Shown here: positions 25,184 through 34,121 of the stretch, in pieces
How the letters are laid out: each line of letters opens with the position of its first letter
How positions within the stretch are numbered: position 1 is the first letter of the stretch
From: Exilibacterium tricleocarpae
GTDB lineage: Bacteria > Pseudomonadota > Gammaproteobacteria > Pseudomonadales > Cellvibrionaceae
Assembly: GCF_007004655.1 (NCBI RefSeq)
Contig: NZ_ML660092.1
Location: 124,001 to 188,000, forward strand
DNA length: 64,000 nt
Direction of reading: 5' to 3'
Notes under the pieces: generated by a model
The model's input: the letters and a program-made list of their open reading frames with translations, nothing else
Told to the model about the DNA's origin: nothing
Database searches by the model: none
Position numbers and translations under genes: made by a program

Positions 25184-28100
25184 ATGAGATTTTTAGATTC
25201 GGCGGTCAGCCGATTTCGCAGTACCTTTTGCGTGTTGATGCTGATCGTGTTTGCCGGCATGTACGTGCGCGGCAATATGACCATCGAGAGTTTTCCCCAG
25301 GTCTCCGTGCCGATTGTCGTCGTTCAGGTTTACTATGACGGCGCCTCGCCGGAAGATGGCGCGCGCCTGTTGGTGCGACCGCTGGAGACTGAACTGCGTT
25401 CCATCGAGGGTATCGACGAGATCACCGCCACGGCGCGGGAATCGACAGTCTACATGGTGGTGGAATTCGACTCCGGCTTCGACATCGACCAGGCGCTGGT
25501 GGATGTGCGCGAAGCCGTGGACCGCGCCAAAGCGGAATTTCCCGAAGATGCTGAAGAACCGGTGGTGGAGGAAATCTCCGCCCAGGATTTTCCCGCCATT
25601 GTCGTCACCCTGGCCGGCGCCGAAGTGCAGGAGCGGGTGCGATTTCAGACCGCACAGACACTAAAGCGCCGCATTGAAGCGATTCCCTCGGTGTTGGCTG
25701 CCAATATGGTCGGACACCGGGAGGAGGTGGTCGAAGCGCTGATTGACCCGGCCCAGTTGGAGCACTACAACATCACCAGCGATGAACTGGTGACGGCGGT
25801 ATTGGGTAACAACCTGCTGGTGCCCGCCGGCGAGTTGGATACGGGAGAGGGGCGTTTCGCCGTCAAGGTGCCGGGTTTGATCGAAACCCGGGCCGACGTC
25901 TATGGTCTGCCGGTCAAGTCCACCACTGACGGTGTCATCACCCTGGGTGAAGTGGCCGATATCCGCCGCACTTTCAAAGACCCCACCCGCCATACCAGTG
26001 TCAACGGTGAGCCGGCGATCACCATCGAAGTCGAAAAGCGCACCGGCGCCAATCAGATTCAGTTGTCCGAGGCTGTGCGCGCAGTGGTCGAGGCCGCACG
26101 GGACGAGTTTCCCCAGGGTTTGGACGTAGGCTATGTGCTGGACAGCTCCGCTTTCTCCCAAAACATGGTGAGCGAGATGGAGGGCAATATCGTCACCGCC
26201 ATGGCGCTGGTGATGATTATCGTGGTGGCGGCGCTGGGTTTTCGCTCCGGTTTGCTGGTGGGATTCGGTATTCCCTTCTCGCTGCTGTTTGCCACCATCG
26301 TGGTCTACTTCGTCGGCTTCTCCTTCAACTTCATGGTGATGTTCGGGATGCTGCTGGCGCTGGGTATGCTGATCGATGGCGCCATTGTTATCACGGAGTT
26401 TGCCGACCGGAAAATGGCGGAGGGCATGAGCAGTCGCGCCGCTTATCAAATTGCCGTCAAACGCATGTTTTGGCCGGTGGTCGCCTCCACCGCCACGACA
26501 CTGGCTGCATTTCTGCCGCTGTTGTTCTGGCCCGGGGTGCCGGGAGAGTTCATGCGGTTCCTGCCGGTGACGGTATTTGCCGTGTTGATCGGTTCGCTGC
26601 TCTACGCCCTGCTGTTCGCACCGGCGATCGGTTCTAAACTCGGTCGCGCGAAACTCGACACCGAGACGCAACGGCAGCTAAAACACCTGGAAACCTCTGC
26701 GGCAGTGGATATGCCTGGGGTTACCGGTACCTACGCCCGCGCGCTGCGTTTCGTCTTGCAGCGCCCCGGAGTGATGTTGCTGTTCACACTGGCGACGCTG
26801 TTTTCCATTTTTACCCTCTACGGTAAATACAACGTGGGGGTGGAGTTTTTTACTGAGACGGAAGAGAAATACGGCTATGCAGCGGTGCGTGCGCAGGGCA
26901 ACCTGTCGGTAGAGGAGTCGCGGCGCATCGTGCGGGAGGTGGAAAACCGGGTGCTGCAGACCCCGGGGGTGAATGTCACCTATACCGCCAGCGGCAGCAG
27001 CGGTGGTGCCCAGGGCGGCAACCGCGGGTCTACCAAAGACCAGATCGGCACCATCCTGGTGGAGCTGGACGATCCGGAAAATTTACCCCGCTCCACCCAC
27101 GCGGTATTTGAAGAGATACGACAGCGTACCGCCGATATGCCGGGCATCTTCGTGGAGGCGCGCACGTTTGAGAGCGGACCGCCGGTCGGCAAGCCGGTGC
27201 AATTGCAGTTGGAGTCCAACCACCCGGATAAATTGTTGGAAGTAACCCGCTTCCTGCGCGATCACCTGGCGGCCAACGTTGACGGTCTGCGCGATGTCAC
27301 CGATTCTTCGCCGCTGCCCGGTATCGAGTGGGAAATGACCGTGGACCGCTCGCGGGCGGCGCAGATGGGCGCCAATGTCGTCGAGGTGGGACGCGCCGTG
27401 CAGTTGCTGACCAACGGCGTTAAAGTCGGCGAATACCGCCCGGATGATGCCGACGACGAAGTGGAAATTCGCGTGCGTTACCCGACCCGCGAGCGCGGTA
27501 TCAGCGCCCTGGACAGTTTGCGTGTCAACACCGCCGGCGGACCGGTGCCTATCTCCAGCTTTGTCAGCCGCAATCCGCGGCCGAAAGTGGACAAGGTCGA
27601 GCGCATTGACGGTGTGCAGGTCATGAAAGTGAGCGCCGACGTCGAGGAGGGGGTGCTGGCCGACGACAAGGTCAAGGAAATTCAGGCCTGGCTCGACGAA
27701 AACCCTGTCGACCCGCAAGTGAGTGTGGTGTTTCGCGGTTCCAATGAGGAGCAGGCGGAATCCCAGGCATTTTTGAGCGTGGCCTTCTCGCTGGCACTGT
27801 TTCTGATGTTCGTGCTGCTGGTGACTCAGTTCAACAGCTTCTATCAGGGCGTGCTGATCTTATCGTCCGTGATCATGTCCACCGCCGGTGTGATGTTGGG
27901 GTTGCTGATTACCCAGTCGACCTTCAGCACCATCCTCACCGGTGTGGGCATCGTGGCCCTCGCGGGTATCGTGGTCAACAATAACATTGTGTTGATCGAT
28001 ACCTACAATCATGTGCGCAGGCTGCACCGGGAAATGTCCGCTGCCGAGGCGGTTATCATGGCCAGTGCCCAGCGGCTGCGGCCGGTATTTTTGACGACCG

Positions 28101-28372
28101 TGACCACCATCCTCGGTCTGTTGCCGATTGCGACCAATGTCAGTGTGGATTTAATGGCTCGCGACGTGGTGGTCGGTGGTGTGATTGCCTCTTTCTGGGT
28201 GCCCCTGGCCAGCGCCATCGTTTACGGTCTGGCGTTCTCCACGGTGCTGACACTGGTGATTACACCCGTCTGCCTGGTCCTGCCGAGTCGTATTGCGACG
28301 CTTTGTCGCCCCCATGTGCTGCGGCTGCGCGACAGCGTGCAGCAGCGCATACCCTTGTCCCGCTCCTCCTGA
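25184..28372 (+). CDS. RND family efflux transporter permease
   Basis: 1062 residues, the normal size of a proton-driven AcrB/MexB-like or related trimeric pump. The N-terminus has a membrane helix then SFPQVSVPIVVVQVYYDGAS. The first transmembrane bundle contains the proton-relay region GMLLALGMLIDGAIVITEFA, which holds one conserved Asp (MLIDGAIV) where hydrophobic-amphiphilic pumps usually have two adjacent Asp (VDDAIV). The second bundle has GIVALAGIVVNNNIVLIDTY. The porter domains between show GNLSVEESRRIVREVENRV. The substrate may be lipids, dyes or small molecules. Together with the adaptor upstream it forms an efflux pair without a regulator gene nearby. Confidence 0.93.
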   Translation: MRFLDSAVSRFRSTFCVLMLIVFAGMYVRGNMTIESFPQVSVPIVVVQVYYDGASPEDGARLLVRPLETELRSIEGIDEITATARESTVYMVVEFDSGFDIDQALVDVREAVDRAKAEFPEDAEEPVVEEISAQDFPAIVVTLAGAEVQERVRFQTAQTLKRRIEAIPSVLAANMVGHREEVVEALIDPAQLEHYNITSDELVTAVLGNNLLVPAGELDTGEGRFAVKVPGLIETRADVYGLPVKSTTDGVITLGEVADIRRTFKDPTRHTSVNGEPAITIEVEKRTGANQIQLSEAVRAVVEAARDEFPQGLDVGYVLDSSAFSQNMVSEMEGNIVTAMALVMIIVVAALGFRSGLLVGFGIPFSLLFATIVVYFVGFSFNFMVMFGMLLALGMLIDGAIVITEFADRKMAEGMSSRAAYQIAVKRMFWPVVASTATTLAAFLPLLFWPGVPGEFMRFLPVTVFAVLIGSLLYALLFAPAIGSKLGRAKLDTETQRQLKHLETSAAVDMPGVTGTYARALRFVLQRPGVMLLFTLATLFSIFTLYGKYNVGVEFFTETEEKYGYAAVRAQGNLSVEESRRIVREVENRVLQTPGVNVTYTASGSSGGAQGGNRGSTKDQIGTILVELDDPENLPRSTHAVFEEIRQRTADMPGIFVEARTFESGPPVGKPVQLQLESNHPDKLLEVTRFLRDHLAANVDGLRDVTDSSPLPGIEWEMTVDRSRAAQMGANVVEVGRAVQLLTNGVKVGEYRPDDADDEVEIRVRYPTRERGISALDSLRVNTAGGPVPISSFVSRNPRPKVDKVERIDGVQVMKVSADVEEGVLADDKVKEIQAWLDENPVDPQVSVVFRGSNEEQAESQAFLSVAFSLALFLMFVLLVTQFNSFYQGVLILSSVIMSTAGVMLGLLITQSTFSTILTGVGIVALAGIVVNNNIVLIDTYNHVRRLHREMSAAEAVIMASAQRLRPVFLTTVTTILGLLPIATNVSVDLMARDVVVGGVIASFWVPLASAIVYGLAFSTVLTLVITPVCLVLPSRIATLCRPHVLRLRDSVQQRIPLSRSS

Positions 28373-28466
28373 CGGGGAGCGGAACCTCCCCTCCAACCCG
28401 GTATCCCGATGCGCCGGTGGTTATCCCCCATTTGCCGATGTGATAATTATAAGCAACACTGTTTAG

Positions 28467-29141
28467 ATGAACTTCGAAGACTTGCGCTTGCCCTACGGCT
28501 ATCCGGTGCAGTTGGAAACCCGGTCCGCCGGCGGTCAACCCCAGCGCTTGAGCTGTCGGTTGCTCGGCTGTCTGCCGGGGCAGTGGGTGCTGGTTACCCA
28601 ACCGCGACTGGCGACCGGTACGCGGCTGCGCAGTGGACAGAAAATGGTAGCGCGCATGATGGTGGCCAACGGGATCAGTCTATTTGCCTGCGCCATCGAA
28701 AACGCCGCTACCGTGCCTGTGCCCATGTTATGCCTCTCTTACCCCAAAGCCATGAATTTCAAGCCGATTCGCGGCGCCACCCGAGTCGATGTGCAACTCC
28801 CGGTCGACGTTGTGAATAGCACCAGTCTCAACGATATGGGTATGCAGGGCATGGTGGCCGATATCAGTTTATCGGGGGCGCGGGTCGAGATGATAGAGCC
28901 GATCGGCGATATCGGAGACGGGCTGACGCTCGCCGCCGCCGTGTCTATCGGCAGGCTCGAACGCCGCCTGTGCCTGAAAGCGGTGATTCGTTCCCGCATC
29001 GAGCGCAGCACTCGCGAATACGCGGAAAACCTTCCCGCAGTGTATGGCATCGAATTTACCGAAGATGACGACGATAATCTGTTGGTGCTCCATGGCTATG
29101 TTTTCAGTGAGTTGGCAAAAACCCTGCACGCCTCCTTATAG
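28467..29141 (+). CDS. PilZ-domain c-di-GMP receptor protein (YcgR-like)
   Basis: 224 residues. The N-terminal 100 residues look like the YcgR-N/PilZN fold (LPYGYPVQLETRS, LPGQWVLVTQPRL). The PilZ domain follows with both c-di-GMP-binding motifs: RxxxR as RGATR in FKPIRGATRVDV, and (D/N)xSxxG as DISLSG in VADISLSGARVEM. It should therefore bind c-di-GMP and change conformation to act on motility, secretion or polysaccharide production. The target is unknown. The next gene starts within its 3' end, suggesting coupled translation. Confidence 0.9.
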   Translation: MNFEDLRLPYGYPVQLETRSAGGQPQRLSCRLLGCLPGQWVLVTQPRLATGTRLRSGQKMVARMMVANGISLFACAIENAATVPVPMLCLSYPKAMNFKPIRGATRVDVQLPVDVVNSTSLNDMGMQGMVADISLSGARVEMIEPIGDIGDGLTLAAAVSIGRLERRLCLKAVIRSRIERSTREYAENLPAVYGIEFTEDDDDNLLVLHGYVFSELAKTLHASL

Positions 29142-29793
29142 GGCGTGCCGCCACCGTCGCTGCCAGTGGGTTTTGGCGCTCTGGGTGAGCGCGGCCGCCA
29201 GCGCGGCGCCTGCTATCGACGACAGTCGTCTCTGGCTGCCGAAGAGCTACGAGCACTATTTCCCCAAGCTGCGCAAGGCGGCCAGAACCGCCGCACAGAC
29301 CGAGCGCTGCGAATCTGTCTTGCAGGGGCAGTTGCATCGGGAGCGCAGCCGCCCGGACCACCCGGTTTACCGTATTACCTGCCGCGACAGCGAGCGCATT
29401 AGTTACACCGTAGTGATTGACGGCCTGACCTATCGGGACTTGACGCCCCCGCGGCAGCGGCGCCAGCAACACACGCCGGCACAGCTCGAGGCTCTGCGGC
29501 ATGAACAATACTGGGAAATCTGCCGCCGCGAGCTGGATCAGCGTACCAAACGTATGTTGGCGTTGGTCTGGCTGACCGATACCATGCCGCAACCGGATCA
29601 ATCGGTGCCGCTACAGGATGTGTTTACGGTGGATTTCGATGCCCAGAATATTCAAAAACAGCGTTTGCGCTACCGGGCCCTGTGCAGCTTTGTGCGGATC
29701 GAGGAGACGGAGGAAGAGCAGCAACGTATGCGCCGTCAGGGAGAATTGATTCCGGCGTTTGAATACCAGGTGAAAATAACCCCCAGGCGCTGA
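29092..29793 (+). CDS. Exported hypothetical protein downstream of the PilZ gene
   Basis: About 233 residues if started at the ATG at 29092, overlapping the PilZ gene by 50 bases; ATG 29098 is equally possible. Either way a basic n-region and a hydrophobic core (WVLALWVSAAASAAPA) form a signal peptide, so a periplasmic location is likely. The mature part is charged, with a helix-rich, basic middle (TPPRQRRQQHTPAQLEALRH) and four cysteines. I do not recognise the family. Position suggests joint expression with the c-di-GMP receptor. Confidence 0.65.
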   Translation: MAMFSVSWQKPCTPPYRACRHRRCQWVLALWVSAAASAAPAIDDSRLWLPKSYEHYFPKLRKAARTAAQTERCESVLQGQLHRERSRPDHPVYRITCRDSERISYTVVIDGLTYRDLTPPRQRRQQHTPAQLEALRHEQYWEICRRELDQRTKRMLALVWLTDTMPQPDQSVPLQDVFTVDFDAQNIQKQRLRYRALCSFVRIEETEEEQQRMRRQGELIPAFEYQVKITPRR

Positions 29794-29798
29794 CTGTC

Positions 29799-29824
29799 CT
29801 TTTGCGGGGCTCTTTTGCGGGGCT
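29799..29824. repeat. 13-bp tandem direct repeat x2 six bases after a stop codon
   Basis: CTTTTGCGGGGCT occurs twice in succession (29799-29811, 29812-29824), starting six bases after the TGA of the exported hypothetical protein. Looser CCTTTT...GGCGCC variants continue to about 29880. Confidence 0.85.
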
Positions 29825-29903
29825 GCCCTTTTATAGAGGCGCCTTTTTACAGAGCTGCTTTTTTATATAAAAGCTGCGGTCACAGTCGTTCCCGGACATG
29901 GCG

Positions 29904-29935
29904 CCGGCGGGCGCCTCGCAAGGGGCGCCCGCCGG
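29904..29935 (-). terminator. GC-rich hairpin after the AlgP-like gene
   Basis: CCGGCGGGCGCC (29904-29915) pairs over 12 bases with 29924-29935 around an 8-base loop. It lies 17 bases beyond the stop of the minus-strand AlgP-like gene. There is no clear T-run. Confidence 0.5.
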
Positions 29936-29952
29936 TTGCACCTGCAGCGGGA

Positions 29953-30831
29953 TCAGGCGGCTTTTTTTGCCGGGCCGCGCTTGGCCTTTGCCTTGGCGCC
30001 GGCCTTTTTGGCGGCAGGCTTGCGGGCGGTGGCTTTTTTGGCAGTGGTCTTTTTAGCCGTGGCCTTCTTCTTGGCAGCCGGCTTGCGGGTTACCGCTTTT
30101 TTGGCGGTCGCTTTCCTGGCCGCCGGCTTTTTCGCCTTGGCGGCAGTCTTTTTGGCGGCAACCTTGGCTTTAGCGGCCTGCTTCCTGGCGGCGGCCTTGG
30201 CTTTGGCGGCCTGCTTTTTGGCGGCGGCTTTGGCTTTGGCGGCCGCTTTCTTGGCGGCGGCCTTGGCTTTGGCGGCGGCTTTCTTGGCGGCGGCTTTGAC
30301 TTTGGCGGCCTGCTTCTTCTCGGCAGCTTTGGCTTTGGCGGCGGCTTTCTTGGCGGCGACCTTGGCCTTGGCAGCGGCTTTCTTGGCGGCGACCTTGGCC
30401 TTGGCAGCAGCCTTTTTCTCGGCAGCCTGCTGCTGCTTCTTGAGAACGGCTTCCTGCTTGGCAACGGCTTTGCTGACGGCGGCAACACGTTTGTTGGCAG
30501 CCTTCATATCAGCCAGTTGCTGCTTGACGGCGGCGGCCTCCTGCTTGCTGGCCTGGGCGCTGGCTTTGGCGGTGGCCAGAGCAGCACGGGCGTCGGCCAC
30601 CTGTTTGGTGGTTGCCGGTGACTTCTTCTTTTTACGGGCTGCGGCCAGTTTGGCTGTCGCCGTTTTTACTTTGGCGGCGTCCTTGGTCGCGGTTTGAGTG
30701 AGTTTTGTCAGTGCCTTGGAAACGTCTGCCTCTTGTTTGGCGCGGGCTTTTTCAAGCTGCGCCTTCAATTTGGTCAGTTCGTTTTCGAGCTGAACAACGG
30801 GGTCGACAATTTTCGTTTTTCGGCCAGCCAT
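29953..30831 (-). CDS. AlgP-like / histone H1-like KAAAK-repeat protein
   Basis: 292 residues. Residues about 10-135 are a helical, coiled-coil-prone region (VVQLENELTKLKAQLEKARA). From about 140 to the end the chain is almost entirely Lys, Ala, Arg, Pro and Thr in short KAAAK/KPAAKK-like repeats, as in Pseudomonas AlgP and eukaryotic histone H1 tails. Such proteins bind DNA non-specifically; AlgP has been linked to alginate gene control. Repeat number is expected to vary between strains because the DNA is made of near-identical short units. The complementary strand also lacks stops over most of the gene, but those frames are composition artefacts. No alginate gene is nearby. Confidence 0.88.
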   Translation of the reverse strand: MAGRKTKIVDPVVQLENELTKLKAQLEKARAKQEADVSKALTKLTQTATKDAAKVKTATAKLAAARKKKKSPATTKQVADARAALATAKASAQASKQEAAAVKQQLADMKAANKRVAAVSKAVAKQEAVLKKQQQAAEKKAAAKAKVAAKKAAAKAKVAAKKAAAKAKAAEKKQAAKVKAAAKKAAAKAKAAAKKAAAKAKAAAKKQAAKAKAAARKQAAKAKVAAKKTAAKAKKPAARKATAKKAVTRKPAAKKKATAKKTTAKKATARKPAAKKAGAKAKAKRGPAKKAA

Positions 30832-30969
30832 AATGAGCTTCCTTCCTTATTTTGTTTATCTTAAAAGTTTCTAGAAACTTGCTTGAAAAAATAAAGCGTG
30901 TATAAGGTACGAATTTGTCGTGAAAATTCAAGTTTTTTAAGACGACTTGCAGTCTTTTTTACAAATATT

Positions 30970-31833
30970 ATGCAACTAGCCAAATCGATTTACGATTTTA
31001 TCCATACGGTTTATGCGCTGGTGATGTCGGTGTGTGCGTCGATACTGTTTATCAAACAGGGCAATTGGTTGTGGTCAGGAGTGCTGCTGACGGTGTTGCC
31101 GGGTGTGGTGGCGACGCTGTGGCGGCGTTATCTTGCCGTTGAAAGCGGTGCAGATGAGCGTGAAAGTGTGGTGTCGGCGCTGGCTTTAACGGGGCTCGCT
31201 GTGGTACTGGTCGGCGACAGTGAGCGCGGTTGGCTGTTGCTGTTTGCCTTTATCGGGGTGCTGGGGCTGTTATTGCAAACCTATTGGGCAACTTCTCTCG
31301 GCGCGCGTCGCAGGCCCCCGGCCGGCGCCGATCAGCTGCGGCAACTGAACCTTTACGACGCGCAGGGTGCACCCAGGCGGCTGGATGAATGGCGCGGGCG
31401 CCCTTGTCTGGTGCTGGTGCTGAGAAGTGGCGCGTGTCCGTTCAGTGCGGTCGAGCTGCGCAACCTCGCCACCACTATGCCGGTGTTACGGGCGTGCGGG
31501 GCCGCCGTTATTTGTCTCGTACCTGACTCGCCGGGCCCCGTCGCCCGGCGCAGTGCCGGCGTTGAAACCACGGTTTTGCAACTGCGCGACGAACCGGCGA
31601 GTCGGACTACCGGGCTGATTCTTCCCGCCGGCGGGCCTTTCGGGTTGTGGTTACTGCGGCGTTGTCGCCATGGGCTGTGGCCGGGTCTGATTGCACTCGA
31701 TGCACAGGGCGAAGTGCGTTACAGCGCAAGCGCAGACAATTACCGGTTGCCGCCGCGACTCGAGTCGGCGCTGCCCTATCTGGAGCAACACAGCCGGCAC
31801 GGTAACGCCGATTCCAACCGCACTGGGGATTAA
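30970..31833 (+). CDS. Membrane-anchored redoxin (AhpC/TSA-like) domain protein
   Basis: About 287 residues from the ATG at 30970; an in-frame GTG at 30898 exists. Residues about 10-115 contain four hydrophobic segments (VYALVMSVCASILFI, WSGVLLTVLPGVVATL, VVSALALTGLAVVLV, WLLLFAFIGVLGLLL). The C-terminal domain resembles thioredoxin-like peroxiredoxins (LDEWRGRPCLVLVLRSGACP) with the potential peroxidatic Cys in GACPFS and no second nearby Cys of a CxxC pair. A role in thiol redox or bacterioferritin-comigratory-type peroxide reduction is possible. No start-proximal ribosome site is obvious. The stop codon lies inside a 16-bp direct repeat. Confidence 0.65.
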   Translation: MQLAKSIYDFIHTVYALVMSVCASILFIKQGNWLWSGVLLTVLPGVVATLWRRYLAVESGADERESVVSALALTGLAVVLVGDSERGWLLLFAFIGVLGLLLQTYWATSLGARRRPPAGADQLRQLNLYDAQGAPRRLDEWRGRPCLVLVLRSGACPFSAVELRNLATTMPVLRACGAAVICLVPDSPGPVARRSAGVETTVLQLRDEPASRTTGLILPAGGPFGLWLLRRCRHGLWPGLIALDAQGEVRYSASADNYRLPPRLESALPYLEQHSRHGNADSNRTGD

Positions 31834-31847
31834 CCGCACTGGGGGGT
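31816..31847. repeat. 16-bp tandem direct repeat x2 containing a stop codon
   Basis: AACCGCACTGGGGATT (31816-31831) is followed directly by AACCGCACTGGGGGGT (31832-31847), two mismatches. The TAA stop of the redoxin gene (31831-31833) spans the junction. Confidence 0.9.
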
Positions 31848-31883
31848 AACACGGCGCGGCGGCCAGGGCGAGTCGTGAGGGCC

Positions 31884-32294
31884 CTAAACCAGGGCGCCGT
31901 TGGGCAGAAATTTATTGGTGCTGTTGGCCTTGATCCAGACCAGCAGCTCGCGCGCGGGCGGGTTCTTACGCCGGCGCAGCACCTTGACCAGCCACACCAC
32001 CGGTGACTCCGCACCCGCCTCCCAGCCGGGCAGTTGCATTTCGGCGACCGTAAAAAATCGCACCAGGTGCACGATGGCATCGCTGTCGAAGTCGTCGGCA
32101 ATCGCGAACCAGCGCTGTTTTCCCAGCCGCATAAGCCGGCTTTGTTGTTGCAGGCTGTCTCCGGGAAACAACTGTTGCAACTGATCCCAGGCATCCCTGC
32201 GGCTCAGGTCGATAAACTGCTGCAGGCGTGCCCTATCCACGCTAATAGTGTTGTCGCTGCTGGCTGTGTCCGGGGTCCAGGAGCCAATGCCCAT
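31884..32294 (-). CDS. Conserved hypothetical protein
   Basis: 136 residues, soluble, no signal. It is rich in Trp, Arg and Leu (WDQLQQLFPGDSLQQQSRLM, FFTVAEMQLPGWEAGAESPV, WLVKVLRRRK). The compact layout with several WxxL motifs resembles small conserved gammaproteobacterial proteins of unknown role; I cannot name the family. It ends convergently with the redoxin gene and is divergent from dinB by about 140 bases. Confidence 0.65.
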   Translation of the reverse strand: MGIGSWTPDTASSDNTISVDRARLQQFIDLSRRDAWDQLQQLFPGDSLQQQSRLMRLGKQRWFAIADDFDSDAIVHLVRFFTVAEMQLPGWEAGAESPVVWLVKVLRRRKNPPARELLVWIKANSTNKFLPNGALV

Positions 32295-32432
32295 AAAGTT
32301 TCTCCGGGTGTTGAAGTGAATGGCGTCGTATTATAGCGCGCCCGCGGCTGTGACGCCGGGTCCGCTGCGGTCTGTGACCCCAGGTCTCGGGCCGGATATA
32401 CTGACGTCTTTGAGCCGGTTTACGGAGCTCAG

Positions 32433-33500
32433 GTGCGGAAGATCATCCACTGTGATGCCGATTGTTTCTATGCTGCCATAGAAATGCGCGACGACCCCAA
32501 TCTGCGCGGCCGGCCGTTGGCTGTGGGCGGTGCCTCGGACCGGCGCGGGGTGATTTCGACCTGTAACTACGAGGCCCGTGAATTTGGCGTGCGTTCGGCC
32601 ATGGCGTCTGCCCACGCCAAGCGGCTGTGCCCCGATTTGCTGATCGTGCCCGGCAATATGGAAAAATACCGGCAGGCCTCCAGGGAAATCCGCGAGATTT
32701 TTTTTGACTACACCGATTTGGTGGAACCGCTGTCGCTCGATGAGGCGTTTCTCGATGTCAGTGAAAGTCAAAGGTGTCGGGGCAGCGCGACCCTGATGGC
32801 GCAGGAAATTCGCCGGCGTGTCTGTGAGCAGTTGCAGATTACGGTATCGGCGGGGGTGGCGCCCAACAAATTTCTGGCCAAGATTGCCAGTGACTGGCAT
32901 AAGCCCGACGGCCTCACCGTAATTACCCCTGGCGAGGTGGACCAGTTTGTCGTCAAACTACCGGTCGACCGGATTTTCGGCGTCGGCAAGGTCACGGCGC
33001 AAAAGCTGAAACGTATGGGGGTCGACACCTGTGGGGACTTGCGGCAGTTCAGCATTTTCGAGCTGACCGAGCGCTTCGGCGCTTTTGGGGTGCGCCTCTA
33101 CGAATTGTGTCGCGGGCAGGACGAGCGGCAGGTAAAACCCAGTCGTCGGCGCAAGTCCCTCAGTGTTGAAAACACCTATGCCGAAGACCTGCCGGGTTTG
33201 CCCCAATGCCTGGAAAAGCTGCCGGAGCTGTTTTTGGAACTCAAAGGGCGTCTGAACCGTGTCGACAGTGATTACCGCGTCGTGAAAGCCTTTGTGAAGC
33301 TAAAATTCAACGACTTCACCACCACGACCCTGGAGCGGGTGGGCACTTCGGCGCGCCTGCACGACTACCGGGAATTGTGCGAAGAGGCCTTCGCCCGTGG
33401 CGACCGCCCCGTGCGGCTGCTGGGCCTCGGAGTGCGGTTTGTCGATTTGCGTGATGATCAGGTGACGGCACAGCTGGATTTGTTTAACTCTATTTTGTGA
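32433..33500 (+). CDS. dinB: DNA polymerase IV (Y-family, error-prone)
   Basis: 355 residues, usual for DinB. The Y-family catalytic acidic residues lie in HCDADCFYAAIE near the N-terminus and SLDEAFLDVS around residue 100. The helix-hairpin-helix thumb (GVGKVTAQKLKRMGVDTCGD) and a little-finger domain follow. The C-terminus QLDLF is a beta-clamp-binding motif followed by NSIL. The start is GTG (VRKIIHCDAD) with GGAG upstream. DinB bypasses N2-guanine lesions and raises mutation rate; LexA control is common, but I do not see a clear LexA box in the short upstream region. Its TGA stop lies within a 12-bp tandem repeat. Confidence 0.95.
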   Translation: MRKIIHCDADCFYAAIEMRDDPNLRGRPLAVGGASDRRGVISTCNYEAREFGVRSAMASAHAKRLCPDLLIVPGNMEKYRQASREIREIFFDYTDLVEPLSLDEAFLDVSESQRCRGSATLMAQEIRRRVCEQLQITVSAGVAPNKFLAKIASDWHKPDGLTVITPGEVDQFVVKLPVDRIFGVGKVTAQKLKRMGVDTCGDLRQFSIFELTERFGAFGVRLYELCRGQDERQVKPSRRRKSLSVENTYAEDLPGLPQCLEKLPELFLELKGRLNRVDSDYRVVKAFVKLKFNDFTTTTLERVGTSARLHDYRELCEEAFARGDRPVRLLGLGVRFVDLRDDQVTAQLDLFNSIL

Positions 33501-33528
33501 TCGGTTTTGTGATCGGTTTTGTGATCGC
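33493..33528. repeat. 12-bp tandem direct repeat x3 filling the dinB / amrA convergent spacer
   Basis: TTTTGTGATCGG occurs at 33493-33504 and 33505-33516, with a third copy differing at the last base at 33517-33528. The dinB stop (TGA, 33498-33500) is inside the first copy, and the array ends two bases before the stop of the opposite gene. Confidence 0.93.
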
Positions 33529-33530
33529 CG

Positions 33531-34121
33531 TTATTTCGCATCGGCAAAACTCAGTGTGCGATAGCGAAACACCTTCATCGAATTAGACCAGTAGTCTGTC
33601 GGCATGCCGGCTTTTTGCTTGAGCTGTTGCAGAAACTCCGCCTTGTCCGGGAGCTTTTCCCACACCGCCGGCAAAAACGTCGAGCGGTAGTGCTTATCCT
33701 CCAGCGTCACCCCGTCGACCCCCTCCTGGAGTTGTTGCAGCAACGCTGTTTCGCTGTCACATTTTATTTCGGCCTGGGGTGTCAACACCGATATTTCGAT
33801 GGTCAGCAGCGGTATTTCCTCCGCGCTTACCGGGTTGAAGCGGTGATCCCTGAAAGCGGCTGCGTAGGCGTGTTCGGCGACGTCCTTGGCCAGTGGCTGG
33901 TAGGGCGACAGCGCACCGATACAACCGCGCAACTGGCCGAGCTTGTGCAGTGAGACGAAGCAGCAGCCGACCTGCTGCAAAGGGGACTCGTAGAGATTGA
34001 GATTGACCGTCAGCGGCTGCTGGTGCCGGCTGCCGTGTTCGATCGAGCGGCGCGCCAGTGACAGCAGCGCGTCCTGTTGTACTTGGGTAAGGTGTATCCG
34101 GGTCAGCTCAGTGTAGGGCAT
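33531..34121 (-). CDS. amrA: AmmeMemoRadiSam system protein A (AMMECR1 domain)
   Basis: 196 residues from the ATG at 34121 (a GTG at 34127 is also in frame). The AMMECR1 signature LRGCIGAL is present at about residue 65, with PLTIEISVLTP-like strands (LLTIEISVLTPQ) and the EDKHYRSTFLPAVWEKL segment. AMMECR1 is conserved from archaea to humans, where mutation causes a syndromic disorder, but its biochemical role is not established. The start lies inside the end of the Memo gene (14-base overlap), so A and B are translationally coupled. The radical SAM gene of the set lies divergently next to B. Confidence 0.92.
   Translation of the reverse strand: MPYTELTRIHLTQVQQDALLSLARRSIEHGSRHQQPLTVNLNLYESPLQQVGCCFVSLHKLGQLRGCIGALSPYQPLAKDVAEHAYAAAFRDHRFNPVSAEEIPLLTIEISVLTPQAEIKCDSETALLQQLQEGVDGVTLEDKHYRSTFLPAVWEKLPDKAEFLQQLKQKAGMPTDYWSNSMKVFRYRTLSFADAK

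Noticed and set aside
29936-30697. Long Ala/Leu-rich and Gly-rich frames opposite the AlgP-like gene
   Set aside because: They are mirror images of a highly biased Lys/Ala coding sequence and have no start signals of their own.
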